Assembly (NCBI GenBank): GCA_036984305.1
Contig: BQWY01000001.1
Span: 4,113,501 to 4,177,500, forward strand
Direction: 5' to 3'
Length of the DNA stretch: 64,000 nucleotides
Origin: Nitrospira sp.
Lineage (GTDB): Bacteria > Nitrospirota > Nitrospiria > Nitrospirales > Nitrospiraceae
Part shown: piece after piece, positions 45,204 to 54,292 of the stretch
Position numbering within the stretch: position 1 is the first letter of the stretch
How the letters are laid out: every line of letters begins with the position of its first letter
The notes under the pieces: model-generated
What the model saw: the letters and a program-made list of their open reading frames with translations, nothing else
Database searches by the model: none
Told to the model about the DNA's origin: nothing
Position numbers and translations under genes: made by a program

Positions 45204-45719
45204 GTGACCAATGACCTCCTACCGGCTCCTTCGAGCGGTCCACAGGACATTCCTCATGACGCTCCTCCACCAAGTCCACCTCGGAAGTCGTCGTGGCGCG
45301 GGAAGTTTATTCTCGTTCTGTTCCTCCTCCTTCTCATCCCGCTCTTGTCCGTGGCGCTGTATTTGGCTGTCGTCTTGAACGTCAGCTACTCGCAAGGCGA
45401 ACGTACCGGCTATCTTCAGAAATTCTCCCGTAAGGGGTGGATCTGTCGCACGTACGAGGGGGAACTGGCCATGACGACGGTACCGGGTGTGGCCCCCATA
45501 TTGTGGGTGTTTAGCGTCTGGGACGAGAACGTTGCCAAGCGGATCAGCGAATTGAACGTCATGGGGAAGCGAGTCGTCCTCCACTATCAGGAATACATTG
45601 GGATCCCGACCACCTGCTTCGGTGAGACGCGATATTTCGTCGATGGCGTCAAGGTCATAGAAGAGCCCGGGGAAGAACCGGTACGGGGAACGAGACCCGA
45701 GCCCACGCCGGAGCCCTAG
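45204..45719 (+). CDS. Single-span membrane-anchored protein, unknown function
   Basis: 171 residues. A Pro/Ser-rich cytoplasmic N-terminus precedes one long hydrophobic span (FILVLFLLLLIPLLSVALYLAVVL, about residues 35-60). The external part has GYLQKFSRKGWICRTYEGELAM and VVLHYQEYIGIPTTCFGETRYFVDGV, with two cysteines. It looks like a conserved uncharacterised envelope protein. GTG 45204 starts it, with GAGG about nine bases upstream. Confidence 0.75.
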   Translation: MTNDLLPAPSSGPQDIPHDAPPPSPPRKSSWRGKFILVLFLLLLIPLLSVALYLAVVLNVSYSQGERTGYLQKFSRKGWICRTYEGELAMTTVPGVAPILWVFSVWDENVAKRISELNVMGKRVVLHYQEYIGIPTTCFGETRYFVDGVKVIEEPGEEPVRGTRPEPTPEP

Positions 45720-45823
45720 ATCGCGCGATTGTTGTCTCCGTCGGTCCACCACTTTGTTAAGCTGGACCGGGAGATGCTCGGGCAGCCACAGTATCCTTTT
45801 TACGACGGTACGCGAACATCCTC

Positions 45824-46606
45824 ATGGAACGGGAACGCACCATTCTCTGTCGTGCCGTTGTCGAAGCGGGACAACGCGCGCTTGCGATTGCCGAAACCGG
45901 TTTTGACACGCGGACGAAGGCTGACCGCTCGCCGGTTACCTCCGCCGACGTGGAAGTGAATCGGATCCTTGAGGAGGCTTTACTGCAGGCCTTCCCAGAC
46001 GATGGATGGTTGTCAGAAGAGTCTCCGGATTCTCCGGCCAGACTGGCGAAGTCGCGCGTCTGGGTAATCGATCCCATCGATGGGACCAAAGCGTTCATCA
46101 AACGGCGCCCATACTTCGTCGTATCCGCAGCATTGGTGCACGATGGTGACCCCGTCCTCGGCGCCGTCTACAATCCCTCCACGGGTGAACTGTTTACCGC
46201 CGTCAAAGGTTTGGGGGCCACCCTCAATGGCAGCGCGATTGAAGCCAATGCGCCCGCCGGTCCACGGCTTGGTCTGCTGGTAAACCAGACGGAATTAGAA
46301 AGTGGACGCTTTCGTGAGTTGGGTGAGGCCGTCGATTGCCGGACGATTGGGTCCATCGCCTATAGCCTGGCGCTGGTGGCAGCAGGCCAAGTACCGGCCA
46401 TGATGACGTTCGAGCGGGAGAACGAATGGGATGTTGCCGCAGGAACGCTGCTCATTCGGGAAGCCGGGGGGTCGATCACCGACGCCGCCGGCCGGCCGTT
46501 TCGTTTCAACCAACCCCAACCGATCTACGAAGGAGCCGTCGCGGCATCCGCTCAGGCTAGCCAGATCGTGAAGGGATTTTTGCAACGCCTCCGCTCTACC
46601 GCCTAG
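45824..46606 (+). CDS. Inositol monophosphatase / 3'(2'),5'-bisphosphate nucleotidase (CysQ-like)
   Basis: 260 residues of the lithium-sensitive phosphatase superfamily. Metal-binding motifs: SEES, VIDPIDGTKAFI and NEWDVAAGTLLIREAGG. CysQ-type members remove phosphate from PAP/PAPS during sulfate assimilation; others act on inositol or histidinol phosphates, so the substrate is a family-level guess. Followed after 10 bases by the AsmA-like gene. Confidence 0.88.
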   Translation: MERERTILCRAVVEAGQRALAIAETGFDTRTKADRSPVTSADVEVNRILEEALLQAFPDDGWLSEESPDSPARLAKSRVWVIDPIDGTKAFIKRRPYFVVSAALVHDGDPVLGAVYNPSTGELFTAVKGLGATLNGSAIEANAPAGPRLGLLVNQTELESGRFRELGEAVDCRTIGSIAYSLALVAAGQVPAMMTFERENEWDVAAGTLLIREAGGSITDAAGRPFRFNQPQPIYEGAVAASAQASQIVKGFLQRLRSTA

Positions 46607-46616
46607 GACATCCGTC

Positions 46617-47369
46617 GTGAGTCGATGGTCCACGATTGGTACGGCCGGTGTGCTCCTCGTAGGTGGGGCCCTCGCACTCACGGTGGTGGTCCTACTCTCC
46701 CTCGAACGTCTCGTCCGTACGGGCATTGAGCGCATCGGCTCCGAGCAGGCCAAGGTTGCCGTGACCGTTCGGGACGTCAGGATTTCCCTTCTGCAGGGTC
46801 GCGCGCGGATCGAGGGCCTGACGGTGGCGAATCCATCCGGGTATCAGCGGCCGGTTGCCTTGAGCGTGCGATCGATTGCCGCGGGATGGGATTGGAGATC
46901 GCTGTCCTCCAACCGCATCGTGCTGACGGAAATGATCATTGACGGCCCGGAGCTGAACTTTGAGGGATCCTGGTCGGACAATAATCTTGAGACCATTCGA
47001 AAGAATCTGAACGGATCAGCCAGAGTTGAAACCCGGCATGACCCAGACTCCGGGGCGGGAACCAACCGATACGTGGTCCGGCGACTGAGTATCATCGATA
47101 CGCGAGTGAATCTCCGACTTCGGACGGGATCGTTTCAATCGTCAGCGGAAGGGATCCGGCTTCGACCGATTACGCTGGAGCACCTGGGCGACCCTTCCCA
47201 TCCGCTTTCCACCGCCGATCTCGCGGCCAAGGTGTTCGATGCTCTGACGCAGGAAGCGGTGGGTTCCATCGGAAAAACGGCAGGGGGAGTCGTGGAAAAG
47301 AGTGCAGAAGATGCCGGGAAAGCCGTCGGGCGTGCCGTCGATGGGTTCAAGCGGCTGTTCTCTAAGTAG
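46617..47369 (+). CDS. AsmA/DUF748-like envelope protein
   Basis: 250 residues: one N-terminal membrane anchor (GVLLVGGALALTVVVLLSL), then beta-rich sequence of the AsmA kind (ISLLQGRARIEGLTVANPSGY, IIDGPELNFEGSW, LSIIDTRVNLRL) and a C-terminal amphipathic helix with repeats of KxAGGVVEKSAEDAGKAVG. Full AsmA proteins are larger and span the periplasm; this is a short version. GTG 46617 start; same strand as the phosphatase gene. Confidence 0.75.
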   Translation: MSRWSTIGTAGVLLVGGALALTVVVLLSLERLVRTGIERIGSEQAKVAVTVRDVRISLLQGRARIEGLTVANPSGYQRPVALSVRSIAAGWDWRSLSSNRIVLTEMIIDGPELNFEGSWSDNNLETIRKNLNGSARVETRHDPDSGAGTNRYVVRRLSIIDTRVNLRLRTGSFQSSAEGIRLRPITLEHLGDPSHPLSTADLAAKVFDALTQEAVGSIGKTAGGVVEKSAEDAGKAVGRAVDGFKRLFSK

Positions 47370-47418
47370 GCGGTAGGGCCTCACAAATCGACGCGAGGAT
47401 GTCGAAAGCATGACAACT

Positions 47419-47910
47419 TCAGGAGCCGGACGATGGCTTGACGATAAGGTCGAGGTCTTTCAAACCCAGGCGAGCCCGCTCCACGAACGGCGCATACTGG
47501 CTCCCTTTCCCCTGATAGGTCTCCACAACGCGCTGATACGCGCCGCGCGCTCGATCATACCGTTTGGTTTGTGCCAAATAGCGTCCTAGGTTGAGCCAGT
47601 TCTCGATGGCCGTCTGATTCGTGATCTTGATCAGAGACCACTCACGCGCTTTTTGATTCGCGTCCATCCCGCTGACCTGTTTGAGCAGTCCGCGCTCCAT
47701 TTCCAACGCCATACCCTCGATCCGCTCGTTCTCCGCCACCGCTGCAGCAATTCGGTCGTCCCGAAGCTCGCGATAAAACGAAGCCGTATGGTCCTTCACC
47801 TTGTCAGCCCGCTGCTGATAGAGATCCGTAGCGCAGCCATTCAGGAGGGTCAGAGCAACGAGGCTTCCGAGCGGACATGCCGCTATGCGTCGGTACGCCG
47901 GCTTCAGCAT
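47419..47910 (-). CDS. Lipoprotein with TPR-like helices
   Basis: 163 residues. The signal ends at LTLLNGC (lipobox). The rest is helical and charged; the C-terminal NWLNLGRYLAQTKRYDRARGAYQRVVETY resembles a TPR motif. Function unknown; probably anchored to a membrane in the periplasm. Convergent with the AsmA-like gene. Confidence 0.75.
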   Translation of the reverse strand: MLKPAYRRIAACPLGSLVALTLLNGCATDLYQQRADKVKDHTASFYRELRDDRIAAAVAENERIEGMALEMERGLLKQVSGMDANQKAREWSLIKITNQTAIENWLNLGRYLAQTKRYDRARGAYQRVVETYQGKGSQYAPFVERARLGLKDLDLIVKPSSGS

Positions 47911-48027
47911 GGGGGGAGTATATCACTTGCATCGGTTCCCAGGACAGGTTGGACGGCAGTCATTCGCTGTCATGCCTGAGCCTCTAGAGGCGCAGCCGGA
48001 GATCTACTCCCCTTCATCGGCCTTCTC

Positions 48028-48348
48028 GTGTACGATGCATCCGTGGACCCGCTCGAACAAACACCACGTCAACGTCTCATGGACCTGCTCACTGGTACGC
48101 GTCTTACGTCGCGACAACTGGCCGAGCGGCTGGGTATGCCGGAGAGGCAGATCGAGGACCATCTCACTCACGTCGTGAGAAGCCTGCATCGCGACCGCTC
48201 GCGTCGGTTTTTATTGGAGGCTTCTCTGTGTAGTGCATGCGGCTATGTGTTTCGCGACCGCAATAAATTGACGCGGCCGAGCCGATGTCCGCGATGTAGA
48301 AGCGAGTCCATCACGCAGCCCCGCTATGGAATTGAACCGATCACATGA
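48028..48348 (+). CDS. HTH plus zinc-ribbon transcriptional regulator
   Basis: 106 residues. A winged-helix-type HTH (RLMDLLTGTRLTSRQLAERLGMPERQIEDHLTHV) is joined to a C-terminal zinc ribbon (CSACGYVF ... CPRCRSE). This matches the COG3357-type predicted regulators that are common in archaea. GTG 48028 is the start, or GTG 48043. Targets are unknown; divergent from the lipoprotein gene. Confidence 0.8.
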   Translation: MYDASVDPLEQTPRQRLMDLLTGTRLTSRQLAERLGMPERQIEDHLTHVVRSLHRDRSRRFLLEASLCSACGYVFRDRNKLTRPSRCPRCRSESITQPRYGIEPIT

Positions 48349-48590
48349 TCGGTCCGTGGTCAATGGCCCTTTCGCATGAGCCCCTAGACGACAATGCCTT
48401 CCGATTCGGAGCGACCGCCTGGCCCACTCCGCTCACGGCATGATAGCTGAGGTATGAACACGCGTCGCTTGGCGCCGATCACGGCAAATTGCCTCATGCC
48501 CCTAGTGGGAGGGGTCCGAACCGCCCCATTCGGGGAATGACACCGCAACCCCGCGCGATATGCTTAACCCATGAGGTCAGGAGCGAGACT

Positions 48591-48938
48591 GTGAGCAATC
48601 ACGACGAGATGGGGCAGCGACGGGCTCGCCGCGTGATCCTGAACTGTCAGGTGTTCTTCTTCGGGGAAGACGACTTCGAAGGAGAAGCTCACATGATCGA
48701 GTGCTCCACGGCCGGATGCCGACTAATAGCTGACGCCACGATGGAGGTCGGACGCGAACTGCAGCTCAGCATGTTTCTTGAAGACCTCCCGTGGACGTTA
48801 CGTATCGACCGAGCCGTCGTTCGCTGGGTCAGCGGTCCCGAGTTCGGGGTGGAATTCCTGAGTATCCGATCCAGCATCAGGGCACGGCTTCGGTTGGTCC
48901 TGATGAAGCTCAAAGAGCAGATCACAGCATTTTCGTGA
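48591..48938 (+). CDS. PilZ-domain protein with altered DxSxxG motif
   Basis: 115 residues from GTG 48591 (GGAG seven bases upstream). RRARR matches the first c-di-GMP motif, but the second reads ECSTAG, with Glu in place of Asp. Strands such as VVRWVSGPEFGVEFLSI complete the PilZ barrel. c-di-GMP binding may be weakened. The frame extends upstream to 48489 without a better start. Confidence 0.8.
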   Translation: MSNHDEMGQRRARRVILNCQVFFFGEDDFEGEAHMIECSTAGCRLIADATMEVGRELQLSMFLEDLPWTLRIDRAVVRWVSGPEFGVEFLSIRSSIRARLRLVLMKLKEQITAFS

Positions 48939-48988
48939 AATTCCGTTCGCCTGCTATGTTGTCTCCTCGAGCATGGCACGAGTCCTGT

Positions 48989-50338
48989 TCACCTAGCAGT
49001 CTCGACGTCTCGCTTCGACACCTCTGGCTTGGGCACATCCGTCACTAAGCCTTCGAGAGTCAGCTCAGCCAGGGCCTGTTCTACGGCCTCGTCTCGTCGT
49101 TGGAGCACGGTCTCCACCATATCTGGTGCGAGAACAGGCCCCATCTCACCGGCTGGTTGGCCGGTACGAATGACGTTGAAGATTCCGTGAATCGTGATCC
49201 GGGCAGGAGGCAGCGCGAACCCGATCCCATTAGGCTTGGATAGACACGAAAGATAGCCCGCATCGACAAATATATCGGTGAGCTCTTCCACCATGGGCAA
49301 CGGCACCCCGGATTCATGGGCGATATCCTCGAGTTGCATCGGGCGGCCCCCCTTCAAAAAGCGCCGTGCAAGAGAGGCCAAGATGAGCAGTGCCGCACGC
49401 TCTCGCCACGCAAAGCTGCCCTGGAGCCAACGGTAGCGTGGCTCGTAGGCGCTGGGATGCTGATAGAAGTATGCGACCTGCGCTCCCACCAGGATGATCA
49501 GCCAACCGACGTACAGCCAGAGCAAAAACAGAATCAGAATCGCAAACCCTGAATAAATCGCGCTATACTTCGTCGAACCCGCCACGAACACGGCAAAGCC
49601 TTTGCCGGCTGCGCCCCACAGCAGGGCAGCGGCCGTCCCCCCGACCAGCGCCGCTGATGTCCGTACGTCCGTGTGTGGAAGAAACTTGTAGAAGAATGTA
49701 AATACGCCGCAGAGAAGCATGAATGGCAGGTATTGCGCTGCCCAGACAACCAGGTATCCGAAGGGCTGAATCTCGAGCACACGCTGCACCAGTGTGTGAC
49801 TTTGGATGGAGGCCAGCAATCCGAACGCGCTCCCGATCAAGACCGGCCCCACCAGGACGACGCTCAAATAATCTGTAAACTTTCTCGTCCACGGCCGCCC
49901 ACGGCGGACCCGCCAGATTGCATTCAGGGCTTCTTCGACCTTCCCAATAAGCGAATAGGTTGTATAGAGGAGCCCGGCTATTCCGACCATGCCCAGTACG
50001 CCCACATCGAGATTATTCACGAACTGGATGATACGAACCGAAATCTGCTGTCCATTCGGACCCAACGGCTCAACGATCTGCTCCAAAATAGGTTCGACAT
50101 AGTGGTGGACACCGAAGGCTTTGAGCACGGAGACTGCCACGGCGAGAAACGGCACCAGCGATAACAAGGTGGTGTAGACCAGGCCAGCGGCACGGGCGTC
50201 CAGCAGTCGATGCTGAAACTCCGAAATGACCGCCAGCAGCAATCGTAGCGTGCCAAAAGCCCAGCGTTTCCAGGTCGGCAACCCATTCAGGTCATACAAC
50301 CAGAGATCCCTATTCAGGAATTGTTCAATCTGGTGCAC
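48989..50338 (-). CDS. YihY/BrkB family inner-membrane protein
   Basis: 449 residues with about six membrane spans (for example LVYTTLLSLVPFLAVAVSVL and LILFLLWLYVGWLIILVGAQVAYFYQ) in the YihY/virulence-factor-BrkB pattern, formerly mislabelled RNase BN. A C-terminal cytoplasmic region of about 130 residues resembles a winged helix (LEDIAHESGVPLPMVEELTDIFVDAGYL). Function uncertain; a transporter or envelope role is suggested for the family. Confidence 0.9.
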   Translation of the reverse strand: MHQIEQFLNRDLWLYDLNGLPTWKRWAFGTLRLLLAVISEFQHRLLDARAAGLVYTTLLSLVPFLAVAVSVLKAFGVHHYVEPILEQIVEPLGPNGQQISVRIIQFVNNLDVGVLGMVGIAGLLYTTYSLIGKVEEALNAIWRVRRGRPWTRKFTDYLSVVLVGPVLIGSAFGLLASIQSHTLVQRVLEIQPFGYLVVWAAQYLPFMLLCGVFTFFYKFLPHTDVRTSAALVGGTAAALLWGAAGKGFAVFVAGSTKYSAIYSGFAILILFLLWLYVGWLIILVGAQVAYFYQHPSAYEPRYRWLQGSFAWRERAALLILASLARRFLKGGRPMQLEDIAHESGVPLPMVEELTDIFVDAGYLSCLSKPNGIGFALPPARITIHGIFNVIRTGQPAGEMGPVLAPDMVETVLQRRDEAVEQALAELTLEGLVTDVPKPEVSKRDVETAR

Positions 50339-50583
50339 CCATGCTCTCCAGTTCGACGTGTATGTGGTTGCAATAACTCGACGTCAGGCTCAAATCTGGA
50401 CGCTTCACGGTCTGTCGAGGCAGGTCCCCTGCGAAGGTAGGATAGCCTCTCTCCATGCGCGGCGGATAAGGTGGGCCGAACAAACTTAGCCTGCTCATTT
50501 TCACGCGAACTTAGCATGGTCCTCACGTCATCACCAATGCTTCAATGCTGCTGACTGATACTTTGATTGATTGGAGGTGTGGT

Positions 50584-51147
50584 ATGCGAGCCCTTTCTTA
50601 CTCTCTCCTAGCGCTAGCATTGGTCGGTCCGCTGGTCTCACCCACACTCGCCGAGGAAGCGACCGCCCCTGATCCTCTAGGAATGTGGGAATGTCCGCAA
50701 GACGGTGCCGTTCCCCTCTACACGAACAGAGAACAAGCAGGGTGTCGTAAGATGGAACTTAAACCGCTGTCTGTCGTGCCACCGCTGCCTGATTTTCCGA
50801 CGCGGCTGCAACGGACACACCCGTCCGCCATGGAGCAGACTCCGATTCCACAGATCGAGCCAGTGCCCCCCGCGCAAGGTCGCCACGTGCCTGATTGGGG
50901 AAAGCGATGGTACGCGGCAAATTCATCTGACGCCTCCGTGCAAAGCGAGGTCTGCTCGCTGTACTCCGAATGGTTGCAACTCAATCAACGGACCCGAGGT
51001 GGCTTCTTCTTTGGGAACGATCCAACTTACGGACCGGATCCTTCACGTAGGAACTTTTGGACCAGCACACCGTTCGAAGACAATGCCCGTTACCATACGC
51101 TGGCCAATATGTTCGGTAGCGGATTCGTCCCGATCGGGTGCCTGTAG
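50584..51147 (+). CDS. Exported proline-rich protein of unknown function
   Basis: 187 residues from ATG 50584 (GGAGG six bases upstream). Signal peptide (SYSLLALALVGPLVSPTLAE), then a Cys- and Pro-rich part (WECPQDGAVPLYTNREQAGC, PPLPDFPTRLQ) and a C-terminal SEVCSLYSEWLQLNQRTRGGFFFG. Four cysteines may form disulfides. No family known to me. Ends in front of a strong hairpin terminator. Confidence 0.72.
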   Translation: MRALSYSLLALALVGPLVSPTLAEEATAPDPLGMWECPQDGAVPLYTNREQAGCRKMELKPLSVVPPLPDFPTRLQRTHPSAMEQTPIPQIEPVPPAQGRHVPDWGKRWYAANSSDASVQSEVCSLYSEWLQLNQRTRGGFFFGNDPTYGPDPSRRNFWTSTPFEDNARYHTLANMFGSGFVPIGCL

Positions 51148-51168
51148 ATCCCCGAGACGTTGATCTCG

Positions 51169-51200
51169 GCCCCCGCGGCATTCGAATTGTCCGCGGGGGC
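51169..51200. terminator. Bidirectional hairpin terminator
   Basis: GCCCCCGCGG (51169-51178) pairs perfectly with CCGCGGGGGC (51191-51200) around a 12-base loop, between the stops of two convergent genes. A second short stem (GAGA...TCTC) lies just to its left. There is no long U-run, but position and stability fit termination in both directions. Confidence 0.6.
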
Positions 51201-51232
51201 GAGTCCGGTCTGTCATCCATCCCTTCAGTCCA

Positions 51233-52246
51233 TTACCATCCAACGACAACCAGTTTACCTATCATCGTGCCGGATTCTATTTTCGCGTGCGCCTGGCGAA
51301 GCGTGGCCGCACTGATGGGCGATAGCTGTTCCCGCATGATTTGCTTCAACTTCCCCTCGTCTATCCACCCGGCGACACGCGTCAGTAGCCGGTGTTGCTC
51401 AACCATGTCCGTCGTTCGATACTTCGGCCTCGTAAACATGAACTCCCACGCATGGGTCACGCTCTTCATCTTCAGGGCTGCATGGTTCAGCGGTCTTTTG
51501 TGATCGACAATCGTGCACAGTGTGCCTTGGGGAGCCACTAAATCCACCATGGCGTCCCAGTACCCGTCGGTGTCCACGAAATCGGCGATAAAGTCCACAT
51601 GCGTCAACCCCATCGCCTCGATTTGTGGTCGAAGCGGCCGGCGATGATCGACCACATGATGGGCACCGAGCTGTCTGATCCATGCTTCGGATTCCGGCCG
51701 TGAGGCCGTGACAATCACCGTGAGATCGACCAGCAGGGCCATTTGAATGGCCATCGACCCCACACCTCCAGCCCCTCCGATAATCAACAAGGTCTTGCCG
51801 GAATCCTTCCCCTCGAGGCTGATGCGCATGCGTTCGAATAGCGCCTCATACGCAGTGATGGAGACGAGTGGAAAAGCCGCAGCCTGCGCAAAGTCCGTGG
51901 TCCTCGGCTTCAACGCCACGATGCGTTCATCCACCAATTGATACTGGCTGTTGCTTCCCTGTCGGGTGATGTCCCCAGCATAATAGACTGAGTCCCCCGG
52001 AGAGAAGAACGTAACCCGTGGGCCGACTGCCTGCACGACACCGGCGGCGTCCCAGCCAAGCACCCGCGCTTCGGACTCGGCCAGGTCCTTTGGTGCACGC
52101 ACCTTTGCATCCACAGGGTTGACGGAAACCGCCTCGACTCGGACCAGCAGGTCATGCGCATCCGGGGTAGGAACCCGCATATCCAGGTCCAACAGACTGT
52201 CCGGATGGCTGATGGGGAGATAGCGGTAGAGTCCTACTGCCTTCAT
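51233..52246 (-). CDS. Zinc-type alcohol dehydrogenase-like / quinone oxidoreductase family protein
   Basis: 337 residues of the medium-chain dehydrogenase superfamily, zinc-lacking quinone-reductase branch: VSVNPVDAKVR, LGWDAAGVVQAVG and the NADPH motif LLIIGGAGGVGSMAIQMALL. The start ATG 52246 has AGAGG seven bases upstream. It matches the ZADH-like 1 proteins; the in vivo substrate is unknown. Confidence 0.88.
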   Translation of the reverse strand: MKAVGLYRYLPISHPDSLLDLDMRVPTPDAHDLLVRVEAVSVNPVDAKVRAPKDLAESEARVLGWDAAGVVQAVGPRVTFFSPGDSVYYAGDITRQGSNSQYQLVDERIVALKPRTTDFAQAAAFPLVSITAYEALFERMRISLEGKDSGKTLLIIGGAGGVGSMAIQMALLVDLTVIVTASRPESEAWIRQLGAHHVVDHRRPLRPQIEAMGLTHVDFIADFVDTDGYWDAMVDLVAPQGTLCTIVDHKRPLNHAALKMKSVTHAWEFMFTRPKYRTTDMVEQHRLLTRVAGWIDEGKLKQIMREQLSPISAATLRQAHAKIESGTMIGKLVVVGW

Positions 52247-52501
52247 GGGCTCGCCTCTGAGCGGATCATTGGCGCAAGGTCGCAGCATGAGGGTTGCCGC
52301 GGACGCTGTCAATGGAGGGGACACCAGCGAGCCTTGTCATACGATCCAGGGCAATGAGACTGCAGCCGAATGGGATTGGGCGTCTCCAATCGCTTCGGTG
52401 TGACGTACACGAAGCTCTCAATGAGGACGTGCCGTGTCTCCTCATTGGTGATGCGAGCGAAAGTCTACCCTTCTTCCGGCGATGCGTGCGCGCACAGGAG
52501 A

Positions 52502-53203
52502 TCACTCGTTCCCGTGTCGTCGAGGAGTCGGCTCAAGGCGGCTGGTGCTCGCAGCATGGATGTGACGGTGCCCGGATGGGCCCCGCACATACGTTGGCTT
52601 TAGCTTGGAGTGTTTGTGCCGCAGATGACGATAATGCCGTAGCACCTTCCGAACGTAATTTCGAGTTTCCCGAATCTTCGGCACGCGGCGGCCTTTGATG
52701 CGATGCACGCCGGCATTATACGCTGCAAGGGTCAGCGCGACGTTTCCGCGGTAGAGCACGAGCAGGTGGCGCAATCGACGCGAACCGGCCTCTATGTTTT
52801 GAAGTGGGTCGAATGGGTCGCCCACGTGATACTGCTCAACCGTGCTCGGCATGAGTTGCATCAGACCCAGGGCACCCTTGTGGGAACGGGCGTCATGACG
52901 AAAGTCAGATTCGGCTTTGACCACCGCTCTGAGCAAGAGTGGATCCAGTTGATGCTGCTTGGCATACCAGTCGATGATGCGAATGATGTCCTGCCTCGTA
53001 TACGCATCTCCGATGGCATCGGAATCTTGTCGTACTTCGGTGGCCAATATACAGATCGGCAACACCAGTATGAGACCGAACACGACACGGACCGCTCCAC
53101 GCCGTGAATATGACGGACCCTCGTGGTTAAGAGAACGCGGCGTCGTACCCAGCGCCGCATGGCTTGCTTCTAGTGCTTCTCCAGCGCACATAGCCTTATG
53201 CAT
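52502..53203 (-). CDS. Lytic transglycosylase (SLT family)
   Basis: 233 residues. N-terminal hydrophobic segment (VVFGLILVLPICILA) for export; SLT domain with catalytic Glu98 in AESDFRHDA, SHKGALGLMQLMPSTV and AYNAGVHRIKG. It cleaves the glycan chain of peptidoglycan to 1,6-anhydro ends. The basic C-terminal tail is histidine-rich. The exact start is uncertain. Confidence 0.9.
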   Translation of the reverse strand: MHKAMCAGEALEASHAALGTTPRSLNHEGPSYSRRGAVRVVFGLILVLPICILATEVRQDSDAIGDAYTRQDIIRIIDWYAKQHQLDPLLLRAVVKAESDFRHDARSHKGALGLMQLMPSTVEQYHVGDPFDPLQNIEAGSRRLRHLLVLYRGNVALTLAAYNAGVHRIKGRRVPKIRETRNYVRKVLRHYRHLRHKHSKLKPTYVRGPSGHRHIHAASTSRLEPTPRRHGNE

Positions 53204-53432
53204 GTCAAGAAGCGTGCCACGGCCAAGAATTCTAAGTGATTGTTCGACTGAAGCATTTTCCTTGAGCCGGCGAACTGAACAACTTCATGGCACATCCGCG
53301 TCCACGGAAAGGCGGATTATTCGCAATGTTTTACCTTGATTGCAGACGGGTTGCGCGGAATAGCCTGACTCGAAGATAAGCGGGGAGCACGTTGGCAGGG
53401 ACCCGAAACAAACATGGCGAGCTTCAGATGGC

Positions 53433-53951
53433 TTACAACAGATCCATGATCAGTTTGACCGCCTCCTCCGGGGAGGAAGCGGAATGCACAAGCCCGGGCG
53501 CAAGATTCTGAAACAAGCCGACCCCCGCTTTGCCGGCATCGAGCAGGATCACGCCCTTCTTCGCTTTCAGCGCCAGCGCCACCTCCGATACGGTGCCGGC
53601 GCCACCGAGTCCACACGCCACAATGACATCGCTCGACATCACATTGACATTATTGCGCGCATTGCCTAAATCTGTGACGATCGCGACATCGACAAATCGG
53701 GAAATCTTGGCCTTCTCATCCGGGAGAATCCCTATCGTGAGACTGTTCGGGACGCTCTTGGCGCCTTGACTCGCGGCATCCATAACCCCGCTGGCTTTGC
53801 CGCCGGTTAGTAGTACCCACCCTTGCCGCGCAATGAGTTCGCCGAGCGCCCGTGCGTCCGCAAGTTCGCGCAAGCCAGCCTTGGCCGGGCCCATCACACC
53901 GATGACCGGCTTTCGAGTCGTACGTCTTACCCTCGGACCGGTCTTGGCCAT
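53433..53951 (-). CDS. LOG-like / TIGR00725 family nucleotide-binding protein
   Basis: 172 residues with the SLOG fold: VIGVMGPAKAG, LLTGGKASGVMDAASQGAK and CGLGGAGTVSEVALAL. These resemble the LOG (cytokinin riboside phosphate phosphoribohydrolase) signatures, although the usual PGGxGTxxE reads GLGGAGTVSE, as in TIGR00725-like members. The role is probably nucleotide hydrolysis or binding. Confidence 0.83.
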   Translation of the reverse strand: MAKTGPRVRRTTRKPVIGVMGPAKAGLRELADARALGELIARQGWVLLTGGKASGVMDAASQGAKSVPNSLTIGILPDEKAKISRFVDVAIVTDLGNARNNVNVMSSDVIVACGLGGAGTVSEVALALKAKKGVILLDAGKAGVGLFQNLAPGLVHSASSPEEAVKLIMDLL

Positions 53952-54292
53952 CCGTGAATACCTTCTGTGGATCGTACGTTCAAGGGTTTATTCTTTCCAA
54001 TGTCGGACGCTCCGCGTCACAGCGGACTTTCCGGCGCATTGGGCGGCTACGTCGAGATTAGTACAGTCCCGGACTAGCTGCAATCGATTGGTCGATCAGG
54101 GGTCGCTCCGCACAGGCTGGGGAGACCTTGAAGGCGACATCACTATCGCTCTGGGGACGGCTCAGATGCCAAGGCCACTGCCAACAGGAAAGAATGGACC
54201 GCCTTGACCGGGCATACGAGCTTTCTAAAGACCAGGTGGCTCCCGAGTCCTCGAAATGGGAGCCGGCTCGTGCGGGCTCCCGCACTCATTCG
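53952..54292. other. Intergenic region, about 340 bases
   Basis: No gene is supported; a long plus-strand open frame here runs into the antisense of the PilZ gene and lacks a start signal. It contains the hairpin at 54258-54281. Confidence 0.55.
54258..54281 (-). terminator. Hairpin after the PilZ gene
   Basis: GGGAGCC (54258-54264) and GGCTCCC (54275-54281) form a perfect seven-pair stem with a 10-base loop, 12 bases after the minus-strand PilZ stop. The following transcript has only a short AU stretch, so it is a modest terminator candidate. Confidence 0.45.

Noticed and set aside
45720-45729. ATCGCGCGAT palindrome after the membrane-protein gene
   Set aside because: Ten bases of GC-rich dyad symmetry are expected by chance and there is no U-run or second element.
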